From assembly GCA_035544955.1 (NCBI GenBank), contig DASZZN010000045.1, positions 99,916 to 163,915 on the forward strand: DNA of 64,000 nt, read 5' to 3'. A program made the translations under genes and the position numbers. The DNA is from Candidatus Dormiibacterota bacterium. GTDB lineage: Bacteria > Chloroflexota > Dormibacteria > CF-121. Shown here in pieces: positions 22,091 through 30,319 of this stretch. How positions within the stretch are numbered: position 1 is the stretch's first letter; the number at the start of each line of letters is the position of its first letter. The notes below the pieces were generated by a model, which saw only the letters and a program-made list of their open reading frames with translations, made no database searches and was not told the origin of the DNA.

Positions 22091-23386
22091 GTGGCCCAAC
22101 TCCTGATCGAGGGGGGAACTCGTTTGGTCGGGCGGGTCCCGATCAGTGGCTCCAAGAACGCGGTCCTTCCTATCCTCGCGGCCTGTCTGCTCACCGAGGA
22201 GGAAGTCCGCCTCAAGAACGTGCCGCGGATCGAGGACGTCTCGACCATGATCCGCCTGCTGGAAGGTATGGGCGTCCAGATCCGCTGGCTGGATCCGCAG
22301 CAGCTTCAGATCAACGCCGAGCGACTCGCCCGCAGCGAGGTGCTGGCGGCGATGGCCAACCGGATGCGTGCCTCCTTCCTCCTGATGGGTCCGTTGCTGG
22401 CGCGCCGCGGTGAGGCTCGCGTGGCGAAGCCGGGCGGGGACGACATCGGGATGCGCCGCGTGGAGCAACACCTTGTCGGACTGCGCCTGATGGGCGCCAG
22501 TGTCGAGCTCGAGGGCGGTGAGTACGTGGCGCGTGCCGACCGCCTGAAAGGCGCCACCATCCATCTCGATATGCCGACCGTGACCGGGACCGAGAATCTG
22601 ATGATGGCCGCCGCGACGGCCGACGGCATCACGACCATCCACAACGCGGCCCGTGAGCCGCACGTCGTCGACCTGGCGATGTTTCTCGGCAAGATGGGAG
22701 CCCGGATCCACGGGATCGGCACCGACGTGTTGGTCATCGAAGGCGTTGCGGAGTTGAGCGGCGCCACCCATCGCGTGATCCCGGACAACATCGAGGCGGG
22801 GACCTATGCATTCGCCATCGCCGCCACTGGCGGTGAGGGAGTGCTCGAAGACGTCGAGACGGCCGATCTTCGCGCCATGATGCTCAAGCTTCGGGCGGCC
22901 GGCGTCGAGGTCGAGGACCGGACCCACAGCCTCTGGGTGCAGGGCAACGGGGACCTGCAGCCGGTCGACGTCACGACTTGGCCGCATCCCGGATTCCCAA
23001 CCGACCTGCAGGCTCCCTTTGTCAGCTTGATGACGCAGGCGCACGGACGGTGCCATATCTCCGAGGCTGTCTTCGAAAACCGCTTCCAGCACGTGCCGGA
23101 ACTGCGCAAGCTCGGGGCCGACATCTATGTCGAGGGTCGCAGCGCGATCGTCTCGGGGCCCAGCGCGCTGCATGGCGGCTCGGTCACGGTGCCCGACATC
23201 CGCTCCGGTGCGGCGCTCGTGGTTGCCGCCCTCTGTGCCAGGGGGACCACGGTGCTCGACAACATCTATCACCTGGATCGGGGCTACCAGGACATCGTGC
23301 GCAAACTCGAGGCCCTCGGTGCGCACATCACGCGGGTCGACGGCGAGGCGGCCGACCAGGATCTCTCCAGGGTCGTCGGGGATTGA
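22091..23386 (+). CDS. murA: UDP-N-acetylglucosamine 1-carboxyvinyltransferase, Asp-type active site
   Basis: A 431-residue enzyme catalysing the first committed step of peptidoglycan synthesis (enolpyruvyl transfer from PEP to UDP-GlcNAc). Landmarks: GRVPISGSKNAVLPILAA, MRASFLLMGPLLAR and DIRSGAALVVAALCA. In most bacteria the flexible loop has PGGCAIG with a catalytic, fosfomycin-reactive Cys115 (E. coli numbering). Here it reads PGGDDIG, with Asp117 in place of the Cys. Natural Cys-to-Asp MurA in mycobacteria and Chlamydia is active and fosfomycin-resistant, so the same is expected here. The GTG start is directed by an upstream TACCCT. Confidence 0.95.
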   Translation: MAQLLIEGGTRLVGRVPISGSKNAVLPILAACLLTEEEVRLKNVPRIEDVSTMIRLLEGMGVQIRWLDPQQLQINAERLARSEVLAAMANRMRASFLLMGPLLARRGEARVAKPGGDDIGMRRVEQHLVGLRLMGASVELEGGEYVARADRLKGATIHLDMPTVTGTENLMMAAATADGITTIHNAAREPHVVDLAMFLGKMGARIHGIGTDVLVIEGVAELSGATHRVIPDNIEAGTYAFAIAATGGEGVLEDVETADLRAMMLKLRAAGVEVEDRTHSLWVQGNGDLQPVDVTTWPHPGFPTDLQAPFVSLMTQAHGRCHISEAVFENRFQHVPELRKLGADIYVEGRSAIVSGPSALHGGSVTVPDIRSGAALVVAALCARGTTVLDNIYHLDRGYQDIVRKLEALGAHITRVDGEAADQDLSRVVGD

Positions 23387-23393
23387 GGCGGCC

Positions 23394-24395
23394 GTGCTCT
23401 CAAAGAAAATCGGCATCGACCTGGGCACCTCAACCGTGCTCGTCTACGTCAAGGGCGAGGGTGTGGTCGTGAACGAGCCGGCGGTGATGGCGACGGACGA
23501 AAAGGGCGCTCGCGTGCTGGCGGTCGGGCGTGCCGCCTCCGAGATGGTCGGTCGCGGCCGGAAAGCCCGCGCCGTCCGGCTGGTCCGCGACGGGAACGGC
23601 GTCGATTACGACGTCGCGGGTGCGATGCTCCAGCATCTGATCGGCCGTATCGTCGGCCGGCAGCGGCTCTTCCGCCCGGACGTGATGCTCTCGGTGGCGG
23701 CGATAGTGACCGGCGTGGAGCGCCGCGCGGTACTGGCCGCCACCATTCAGGCGGGCGCCAAGACGGCGTACCTGATCGACAAGCCGATGGCCGCCGCGAT
23801 CGGCGCCCGCGTCTCGGTCTCCACGACCGAAGGGATCGCCATCATCAACCTGGGCGCTGGATCGACCGAGCTGGCGGCGATCGCGCAGGGCGAAATCGTG
23901 GCAACGGAGTCCCTACGGATTGGCGGGGAGGCGTTCGACCGGGCTATCGATGCCGCGATCGTGACGCAGCACGGCTTACGGTTGATGCCCGGCGAGGCCG
24001 AGCGCCTGAAAATGGAACTGGGTTCGTCGAGTGCCCCGGCCGTCGAGGCAGATCTCGAGGTGAGCGCCGTCAATGAGGCGGGTATCCGCACCGCGCTCCG
24101 CGTGTCGGCGAGCGAGGTGCAAGCAGCGCTCCAGGTGCCGCTCGAGGCGATCGCCGCCAGCCTGCAGCGGGTGGTGGCTCAGGTGCCGGAAGCACGGCGT
24201 GCTTCGATCATGCGCAACGGGGTTGTCCTGACCGGTGGCGGGGCCCAGCTGCGTGGGATCGCGGAGTTTCTCGGGTTGCGTTCTGGACTTCCAACCCGGG
24301 TGGCGTCCGACCCACAGAGCTGCGTGGCGATCGGAACCGGAATGGCGCTCGACAACATGCAGGTCATCCGCCGGGGGCAGCACTACATCACGTGA
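23394..24395 (+). CDS. mreB: Actin-like cell-shape protein MreB
   Basis: Starting at the GTG at 23394 gives 333 residues, the normal MreB size. It opens KKIGIDLGTSTVLVYVKGEG (phosphate-1 loop), continues with INLGAGSTELAAIAQGEI (phosphate 2) and ends with VVLTGGGAQLRGIAEFL (adenosine motif). MreB forms filaments beneath the membrane that guide lateral wall synthesis. A frame open from 23127 overlaps murA and is not the true start. No mreC or mreD follows; the next gene, overlapping by 4 bp, is a glycosyltransferase. Confidence 0.93.
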   Translation: MLSKKIGIDLGTSTVLVYVKGEGVVVNEPAVMATDEKGARVLAVGRAASEMVGRGRKARAVRLVRDGNGVDYDVAGAMLQHLIGRIVGRQRLFRPDVMLSVAAIVTGVERRAVLAATIQAGAKTAYLIDKPMAAAIGARVSVSTTEGIAIINLGAGSTELAAIAQGEIVATESLRIGGEAFDRAIDAAIVTQHGLRLMPGEAERLKMELGSSSAPAVEADLEVSAVNEAGIRTALRVSASEVQAALQVPLEAIAASLQRVVAQVPEARRASIMRNGVVLTGGGAQLRGIAEFLGLRSGLPTRVASDPQSCVAIGTGMALDNMQVIRRGQHYIT

Positions 24396-25357
24396 GTACC
24401 GAGCCGCGACCCTCCTCCCGCGTCGCCATCGTTCTCGGTGGCGGTGTGCGCGAGGCGCTGATGGCGCAGCCGGTGCTCCGCGCCTGCGACGGCGCTACGG
24501 TCTTCGCCTCGGCCGACGCGGTTGGCACCTTGCTCGGGCTGTCCTCGGTCGGCCGCGCCTTCGTCTTCGATGATTCGCCCCGCGAATTGCTCCGGGTCTT
24601 TCGGCGCTTGCGCGCGGGATCGGTGGAAACGGTGGTCGTCCCGTTTCCCGCGAGCTTCCTTCACGTCGCGCTGGCGTATTTCGCCGGGGTGCCGCGCCGG
24701 CTCGTCGCGGCGGGACCGAGTCGCTGGGCGGCGACGGAGCGCGTTCCAGCGGTCACGGGGATGCACCCGGCGGAAGCGAATTGGCGCCTGGCGGCCGTCG
24801 CGAGCAACCGGCCGGTCCTCACACCGGGCGAGGCACCGTCCCTGCGACCGCCGGATGCGGTACGCACCCAGGCGATGGCGCGCTGGCCGGCGTTCATCGG
24901 GAGTGGCCGGCGACCACTGGTCTTGATTCCAGGTGGCGGCGGCTGGTCATCGCGTCGTTCGGGCCCACGCTGGCCGGCCGAACGCTTCGCCGTCGTGGCG
25001 AACCAATCGATCGCCGAGCGCATCGTGCTCCTGAGTGGCGCCGGTGACGCGCAGATCATCCGCGAGACACAAGGCAGCATCGCCAAGCCGACGATGGTTA
25101 TCAATCTCGCGCAGATCACCGTCGACGAGGTTGCGGTTCTCAGCGAACTCAGCCTCGGCGTGATCGGCCACGACGGTGATGCGCTCCATGTCGCGGCGGC
25201 GGCTGGCGCCCTGGTGATCGCCGTCCTTCGCGGGCCCGACATCCCCCCGCAGGGCGACCGGGTGGTCACGTTCTCGACCACCGACTTCGACCGATTCCCC
25301 GCCCGGCAGGTCGTCGAGGCACTCTCGAAGCAAGCCCGGATCGATAGCTACGCCTGA
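24392..25357 (+). CDS. GT9-like (heptosyltransferase-family) glycosyltransferase
   Basis: A 321-residue soluble protein with the two-Rossmann GT-B layout of family 9: an N-terminal half beginning VAIVLGGGVREALMAQPVL, a second half with LVLIPGGGGWSSRRSGPRWP and the ERFAVVA segment, and IGHDGDALHVAAAAGALVI near the C-terminus, corresponding to the GT9 'D(S)GxxHlAaAlg' motif. Classical GT9 members add ADP-heptose to lipopolysaccharide core; others act on different glycans. Acceptor and donor are unknown. The GTG start overlaps mreB by 4 bp. Confidence 0.75.
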   Translation: MSTEPRPSSRVAIVLGGGVREALMAQPVLRACDGATVFASADAVGTLLGLSSVGRAFVFDDSPRELLRVFRRLRAGSVETVVVPFPASFLHVALAYFAGVPRRLVAAGPSRWAATERVPAVTGMHPAEANWRLAAVASNRPVLTPGEAPSLRPPDAVRTQAMARWPAFIGSGRRPLVLIPGGGGWSSRRSGPRWPAERFAVVANQSIAERIVLLSGAGDAQIIRETQGSIAKPTMVINLAQITVDEVAVLSELSLGVIGHDGDALHVAAAAGALVIAVLRGPDIPPQGDRVVTFSTTDFDRFPARQVVEALSKQARIDSYA

Positions 25358-25358
25358 G

Positions 25359-26426
25359 CTGGAAACGTCCAGCCCGCTTCGTGTCGCCCTCGACGCTCGC
25401 GCCCTCAGCGACGATGCGACCGGCGTGGGCCGCTACATCGGGGCGCTGATCACCGCCTTCCACAACAGCCACGGCGTGGACCTCAGGCCCTACCGGGATG
25501 CGGGGCTGCGCATTCTCGGGCCGCAGCTCGAGCTGCCGCTGCGCATGCACCGCGACGGCGCCCAGCTCATTCACGGGCCGGCGAATTCCTTGCCGTTACT
25601 CCACCCTGGTCTTCCGGGGGTGGTCACGATCCATGACCTGGCCATCTACGACCACCCGGAATGGTTTCCATCCGGCCAGTGGTTTGCCACCAGCGTCGTG
25701 GTCCCGCAGTCGGCCCGACGCGCCCGCATGATCATCTGCCCATCGGAAGCAACCAAACGCGCCGCGGTACGCCTCTTCGGCGTCGAGCCCGGGCGTTGCC
25801 GCGTGATCCCCCACGGCGTGGAGACCGAGTTTGCCCTACCGGTGTCGCCGTCGCTCAAGGCCGACGTCAGAGCCCGGTACGGGCTCCCGGATCGCTACCT
25901 GCTACAGCTGGGTACGGTGCAGCCGCGCAAGAACTACGTCACCTCGCTGCGCGCGCTGGCGCGGATCCCGATAAGGCAGCGGCTACCGCTGATCATCGCT
26001 GGCGGCTTTGGATGGAAGTACGACGCGGTGGTCGATACGGTTCGCGAGCTCGACCTGCGGGATTGGGTGCGCTTCGTCGGCTATGCCGGCATGCCGGATC
26101 TGCCCGCGCTTTACCAGATGGCGCACACCGTCCTCTTCCCCTCGCTCGACGAGGGCTTCGGATTGCCCGTGCTCGAGGCGTTCGCCGCGGGCACGCCGGT
26201 GGTCGCCTCCAACGCGGGGGCGATCCCAGAAGTCGCGGGTGATGCCGCCCTGCTCAGTGCGCCCGAGGATGCCCAGACACTCGCCGACAACATCTTGTCA
26301 TTGCTGACGGATTCGCAGCTCCGCGAACGGCAGGTCGCCGCCGGACGCGCGCGTGCCGCGCTCTACACCTGGTCCGCGAGCGCCGCCGCGCATCGCGAGG
26401 TCTACCAGTCGGTCATCTCGCCGTAG
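25359..26426 (+). CDS. GT4-family glycosyltransferase with probable non-ATG/GTG/TTG start
   Basis: The conserved GT4 beginning LRVALDARALSDDATGVGRY is encoded from about 25377. The first standard start in this frame is the GTG at 25425, inside the motif. Upstream in frame the only plausible codon is CTG at 25359, one base after the stop of the preceding gene, and it is used here. The rest is typical: GVVTIHDLAIYDHP, LLQLGTVQPRKNY, SLDEGFGLPVLEAFAAGTPV (the donor-binding EX7E region) and a C-terminal helix. It would transfer a nucleotide-activated sugar, often mannose, in the cytosol. The start codon is uncertain; the family is secure. Confidence 0.82.
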   Translation: METSSPLRVALDARALSDDATGVGRYIGALITAFHNSHGVDLRPYRDAGLRILGPQLELPLRMHRDGAQLIHGPANSLPLLHPGLPGVVTIHDLAIYDHPEWFPSGQWFATSVVVPQSARRARMIICPSEATKRAAVRLFGVEPGRCRVIPHGVETEFALPVSPSLKADVRARYGLPDRYLLQLGTVQPRKNYVTSLRALARIPIRQRLPLIIAGGFGWKYDAVVDTVRELDLRDWVRFVGYAGMPDLPALYQMAHTVLFPSLDEGFGLPVLEAFAAGTPVVASNAGAIPEVAGDAALLSAPEDAQTLADNILSLLTDSQLRERQVAAGRARAALYTWSASAAAHREVYQSVISP

Positions 26427-26429
26427 CCT

Positions 26430-27215
26430 TCAATATCGCGATTCGCGCGGCGGCCCGAGCGTCGCCTCGATGCCGCGGACGTCACCCTCTTCGTCGACGA
26501 GAACGCTGACGTCGACATAGCCGAGGCGCGCGAGCTCGTCGCGGAGCGCGCCGGCCTGCTCACCGCCGAGCTCGAGCAGCAGCGCACCGCCTCGCCGCAG
26601 GAACCGGGGAGCGTCGCTGAGCACGCGTCGGAGGATCTCGGTACCGTCGGGTCCGCCGTCGTAGGCAAGGGTCGATTCGAACGCGAAGGTGTCGCGCTGC
26701 AGGAGGGGCAGGCCGGGAGTCGGCACGTACGGCACCACGCCCACGACGACATCGACGCGCCCCTCGAGCGTGCGGGGAAGCGGCGCGAACAGGTCCCCGG
26801 CGTAGACTTCGACGCCGTTCGCCGTCGCGCAGGCAACCGCCCGCTCATCGAGATCGGACGCGACGACGCGCGCTCCAGGTTGCTTGCTCATCATGGTCCG
26901 CGCGATCGCTCCGGACCCGGTGCAGAGATCGATCGCCGTTCCGTTTCCCGGCAGCCGCGCCGCGGCGCGATGCGCTAGCGGTTCACTTTGCCATCGCGGA
27001 ACATAGACACCCGGATCGACGCGGATCTCCAGGCCGCAGAACGAGACCCTTCCCGTGATCCACGCGAGCGGCTCGCCCGTCAGACGGCGCGCGAGTAACG
27101 AGTCGAGGAGCTCGGCATTCCCGGCCGCGCTCGCGAGAAGCTCGTCGGCTTCCTCTTCCGCGGCGATGAACCCGGCGCGGGAGAGCAGCGCGGCAATCCT
27201 CGAGTCTTTGCGCAC
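26430..27215 (-). CDS. HemK/PrmC-like N5-glutamine methyltransferase paralogue
   Basis: A 261-residue protein with a PrmC-like helical N-terminus and a methyltransferase domain: AIDLCTGSGAIART (motif I), VVASDLDERAVACA and LAYDGGPDGTEILRRV. The catalytic NPPY segment is replaced by GVVPYVPT, so the Asn that hydrogen-bonds the substrate amide is absent. The true PrmC is at 10964-11827 with NLPY intact. This may be a paralogue acting on another target, or an inactive one. The GTG start overlaps the stop of the upstream GT4 gene by one base, so the two form a minus-strand operon. Confidence 0.8.
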   Translation of the reverse strand: MRKDSRIAALLSRAGFIAAEEEADELLASAAGNAELLDSLLARRLTGEPLAWITGRVSFCGLEIRVDPGVYVPRWQSEPLAHRAAARLPGNGTAIDLCTGSGAIARTMMSKQPGARVVASDLDERAVACATANGVEVYAGDLFAPLPRTLEGRVDVVVGVVPYVPTPGLPLLQRDTFAFESTLAYDGGPDGTEILRRVLSDAPRFLRRGGALLLELGGEQAGALRDELARLGYVDVSVLVDEEGDVRGIEATLGPPRESRY

Positions 27216-28300
27216 TACGGTTTGCCTGCGACCGCGTCGAGGACACGCCAGGTCTTGCCGGCCGCGGTGTTCCAGCTGAATTCGGCGCTGCGCGCGCTCC
27301 CGGCCGCGATCAGGCGCCGCTGCAACGCACCGTCACTCGCCAGCTCGAGCATCGCCTGGCTCCAGGCCCCGGCGTCGTCGGGGCTGAGCAGGATGCCGGC
27401 CGTGCCGACGATCTCGGGGAGCGCACCGGCGGTCGACGCAATGACGGCGGTGCCGCACGCCATCGCCTCCAGGGCGGGAAAGCCGAAGCCCTCGAAGCGC
27501 GAGGGTAGCGTCAGCGCGATGGCGCCGGCGTACAGAGCCGGCAGGTCATCGGCGGGCACGTACGGCAGGACTCTGGCGCTGCCTCTCGATGGGGCGTCAT
27601 GGCCCGGTCCCGCCAGGATCAGCTCCGCCTCGAGGCCGCGCCGGCGCGCTTCGTCGAAGGCGCGGCGCAACATCGTCAGGTTCTTGCGTGGGTGGTTGCG
27701 GCCGACATAGAGAAAGTACGCGCCGCCGATCTCGAGTCGCCGCAGCAGCTCGGCTACCCTGGACGGGTCCTGTGGTCGCATCCGCGCGTCGATCCCTGAG
27801 TGCACGACGGCGATGCGGCCGCCCGGCACGCCGTAGAACCGAGTGAGATCATCGGCCGTCGACTGCGAGACGGCGATCAGCCGATTGGCGCGCCGCGCCG
27901 CGTAGCGGGTCGTCGCCTCCAGGTACCAGCGCCCGGCGCGCGAGTAGGAGCGTGGGTCGTGCCGGTGACCGACATCGTGGATGGTGACCACCGATTTGAG
28001 CCCGAGCGCCAGCGGCAGCACGTGGCTCGGAATGAAGGTGACGTCCGGGCGCTCCCGGCGCAGCGCCTGGCGCAGCCGCCAGTGCGTCCAGAGTCGCGGA
28101 AACGGGATGCCGCGCCATTCAACTCCCGCCGGCAGCCATGGCGGCGCGTCGACCGCATTGGCATAGACGCGCATGGTTCGTGCGCCCCGTATCGCGGCGA
28201 GGGCACTGATGATGCTCCGGGCGTAAACCTCCGTCCCTGTGAGCTGCGTGCGTGCGGCGGGGGTGCCATCGATGCCGACGATCACGTCATCACCACGCAC
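27215..28300 (-). CDS. GT4-family glycosyltransferase
   Basis: A 361-residue GT-B enzyme: N-terminal IVGIDGTPAARTQLTGTEVY, the middle SVVTIHDVGHRHDP and LIAVSQSTADDL, the donor domain FLYVGRNHPRKNLTML, and SRFEGFGFPALEAMACGTAV, which contains the EX7E motif. It resembles mannosyltransferases of surface glycans; donor and acceptor are not known. The start is GTG at 28300, with only 47 bp separating it from a divergent GT4 gene. It is cotranscribed with the HemK-like gene. Confidence 0.88.
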   Translation of the reverse strand: MRGDDVIVGIDGTPAARTQLTGTEVYARSIISALAAIRGARTMRVYANAVDAPPWLPAGVEWRGIPFPRLWTHWRLRQALRRERPDVTFIPSHVLPLALGLKSVVTIHDVGHRHDPRSYSRAGRWYLEATTRYAARRANRLIAVSQSTADDLTRFYGVPGGRIAVVHSGIDARMRPQDPSRVAELLRRLEIGGAYFLYVGRNHPRKNLTMLRRAFDEARRRGLEAELILAGPGHDAPSRGSARVLPYVPADDLPALYAGAIALTLPSRFEGFGFPALEAMACGTAVIASTAGALPEIVGTAGILLSPDDAGAWSQAMLELASDGALQRRLIAAGSARSAEFSWNTAAGKTWRVLDAVAGKP

Positions 28301-28334
28301 ACCGCGGCCTCGGCCTGCGCCGTCGCGGTTCCGC

Positions 28335-28340
28335 TAGCAT
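28335..28340 (+). promoter_or_regulatory. -10 hexamer TAGCAT, probably leaderless GT4 gene
   Basis: TAGCAT ends 7 nt before the ATG at 28348 in the short divergent gap. It matches the TANNNT-plus-7-to-10-nt arrangement of several other genes in the window. The -35 is unclear. Confidence 0.35.
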
Positions 28341-28347
28341 CGCGGAA

Positions 28348-29493
28348 ATGTCCACCAGTACTGCGTTGCCCGAGGGCATCGCGGTTGACTTGCTGTTCGC
28401 GGCTCGGCCGTTTACTGGTCTCGAGCATCACGCACTGCACATCCTTCGAGGCCTGCACGCCGTCGGTGCATCGGTTGATGTGCTGGTGCCGAGCGATGTG
28501 ATCCCCGACCTGGGTGATGCGGCCGAGGGGCATCGCCTCGTCCCATTTCCGCGAGTGCCCCGGGGCCTGCGCTTGGGTCGGGAACAATGGTCGGTCCCCT
28601 GGCGCTTCGGCGCCTTCCCGCGCGCCCTTCCGCTGCTGCACTCCGTGCTCGGCGTCGCGCCGATGCTCAGCGGCGTTCCTCTCGTGCTGACCGTGCCCGA
28701 CCTGGCCTATCGCATCCGTCCCGCGGACATGCACCCGCGTGCCCGCTGGTACTTCGGAACGCTTGGGCCGAAGAGTATCCGCCGCGCGCGGCGGGTAATG
28801 GTTTCCTCGCAAGCGATCTGCCGGCAGCTCATCGACCTGTACCATATCGCGCCGGAGCACGTCGCCTACGTGCCCCTCTGCGCGGATCCGATGTTCACGC
28901 CGCGGCCCGCCGACGAGGTTGCGAGTGTGCGAAGGCAGTTCGGGCTGCCCGACCGCTACATCCTCTACGTGGGCACCATCGATCCGCGGAAAGACCTCGC
29001 CCGGTTGCGCGCCGCCTACGAGCTGCTTCCATCCGACCTTGTCGACGATTCCGCGCTCGTCTACGTCGGCCGGACCAACCGCGGCGCCGAGCGGTTGGCG
29101 AAAGAGCTGCGGAAGCCCGGACCGCGTGCGCATATCATCGGGCTCGACTATGTCCCACGCGATGTGCTGCCCGCGATCTACACCGGCGCATCGGTGTTCG
29201 TCTATCCCTCGCGCTACGAAGGCTTCGGTCTCCCCGTGCTGGAAGCGATGTCCTGCGGCGCGCCCGTGATCGTCTCATCAGACGAGGCGCTGGCCGAGCT
29301 CGTCGCGGACGCCGGCGTCGTGCTGAAGACGGACAGCATCGAGGAGCTGACCCAGGCCATGGAACGGCTACTTCGGTTCGACGACGAGCAGGAGCGGCTG
29401 CGCGAGGGCGGACTGTTGCGTTCGAAAGCGTTCAGCATCACCCGCCTCGGGCGTGAGACGGCGGAGGTCTACCGACAGGCGCTCGCGGCGTGA
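28348..29493 (+). CDS. GT4-family glycosyltransferase
   Basis: A 381-residue GT-B protein starting STSTALPEGIAVDLLFAARP. It has LVLTVPDLAYRIRPADM, VMVSSQAICRQLIDLY, YILYVGTIDPRKDLARL and SRYEGFGLPVLEAMSCGAPV (EX7E). The ATG at 28348 is chosen over an open frame reaching back to 28252, because homology begins here and a -10 lies just upstream. The stop overlaps the next gene by 4 bp (GTGA), so it is probably coupled to the WecG-like transferase and acts on the same glycan. Confidence 0.88.
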   Translation: MSTSTALPEGIAVDLLFAARPFTGLEHHALHILRGLHAVGASVDVLVPSDVIPDLGDAAEGHRLVPFPRVPRGLRLGREQWSVPWRFGAFPRALPLLHSVLGVAPMLSGVPLVLTVPDLAYRIRPADMHPRARWYFGTLGPKSIRRARRVMVSSQAICRQLIDLYHIAPEHVAYVPLCADPMFTPRPADEVASVRRQFGLPDRYILYVGTIDPRKDLARLRAAYELLPSDLVDDSALVYVGRTNRGAERLAKELRKPGPRAHIIGLDYVPRDVLPAIYTGASVFVYPSRYEGFGLPVLEAMSCGAPVIVSSDEALAELVADAGVVLKTDSIEELTQAMERLLRFDDEQERLREGGLLRSKAFSITRLGRETAEVYRQALAA

Positions 29494-30236
29494 CCCGCTT
29501 CACCCTGCTGGGGGTGCCCATCGACCCGCTGACCGAGGCCGAGGCGGTGGACTGGGTCGCCCGCGCCATCATCGAGCGGCGTCCCCGGCTGGTGATCAGT
29601 GTCAACCCCGAGCGAATCATGCACGCGGGGCGGGACCCGGCCTTCGCGGCCGTGCTTCGCGGCGCCGACCTGGCGCTGGCCGACGGCGCGGGGGTGGTGT
29701 GGGCGGCCCGCCGCTTGGGTCATCGGCTGCCCGAGCGGGTGGCCGGCGTCGACTTCCTCAAAGCGCTGGCGGCCCGCGGCGCCGCCGAGGGCTGGCGGTT
29801 CTTCTTCCTCGGCGGGAGTCCCGGAGTGGCGGAGGAAGCCGGCCGGGTCCTGCAGGAAGCGTACCCCGGCTTTATGCTCGCGGGCACACACGCCGGCTCC
29901 CCCCACCCGGCGAGTGACGCCGCGACGATCGAGGCCGTCCGGTCGAGCGGCGCCCAGCTGCTGCTGCTGGCCTACGGCGCCGGCGCCGAGGAGGCCTGGC
30001 TCGGCCGGAACCTGGGCGCTTCCGGCGCCAGCGTCGGTATGGGCGTGGGCGGGGCCTTCGACTTCATCTCAGGCCGGGCGAGGCGGGCGCCCCTCTGGAT
30101 GCGGAAGCGGGGGCTGGAGTGGCTGCACCGATTGAGCCGCCAGCCGTGGCGCTGGCGCCGCATGATCGCTCTGCCCCGCTTCGTCATTCGGGTGATGCGC
30201 GAGGGCAAATCACCCTCCCTCTCTGGGGGTGGGTAG
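29490..30236 (+). CDS. WecG/TagA/CpsF (GT26) family glycosyltransferase
   Basis: A 248-residue protein with the GT26 landmarks LVISVNPERIMHAGRDPAF, DGAGVVWAARRLGHRLPERV, DFLKALAARG and the C-terminal RAPLWMRKRGLEWLHRL. Members such as TagA and WecG add N-acetylmannosamine-type residues to undecaprenyl-diphospho-GlcNAc, the product of WecA/TagO enzymes, so it could act on the product of the wecA-like gene at 13655. The last residues (SPSLSGGG) are encoded by a G-rich repeat that runs into the coding region. Confidence 0.9.
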   Translation: MTRFTLLGVPIDPLTEAEAVDWVARAIIERRPRLVISVNPERIMHAGRDPAFAAVLRGADLALADGAGVVWAARRLGHRLPERVAGVDFLKALAARGAAEGWRFFFLGGSPGVAEEAGRVLQEAYPGFMLAGTHAGSPHPASDAATIEAVRSSGAQLLLLAYGAGAEEAWLGRNLGASGASVGMGVGGAFDFISGRARRAPLWMRKRGLEWLHRLSRQPWRWRRMIALPRFVIRVMREGKSPSLSGGG

Positions 30237-30244
30237 GGTGGGGG
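30204..30244 (+). repeat. REP-like G-rich repeat, copy 1, with G-quadruplex potential
   Basis: The 32-bp core (30213-30244) is an imperfect palindrome, CCCTCCCTCTCT then GGGGGTGGGTAGGG, T and GGGGG. It matches copy 3 (inverted, 40344-40384) at 33 of 41 positions without gaps and also copy 2 at 30288. The four close G-runs at 30225-30244 fit a G-quadruplex on the plus strand. It covers the stop codon of the WecG-like gene. Confidence 0.75.
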
Positions 30245-30287
30245 TTCCAATGTCCCTCCCGCTGCAGGGGGCAGAAGCCTCCAGGGT

Positions 30288-30319
30288 CCCTACTCCTGTG
30301 GGGGAGGGTGGCGTGGGGG
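30288..30319 (+). repeat. REP-like G-rich repeat, copy 2
   Basis: The core CCCTACTCCTGT followed by GGGGGAGGGTGGCG, T and GGGGG matches copy 3 at about 25 of 32 positions, in the same orientation as copy 1. It overlaps the likely GTG start (30313) of the next gene and supplies its GGGGAGG ribosome-binding sequence. Confidence 0.6.
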
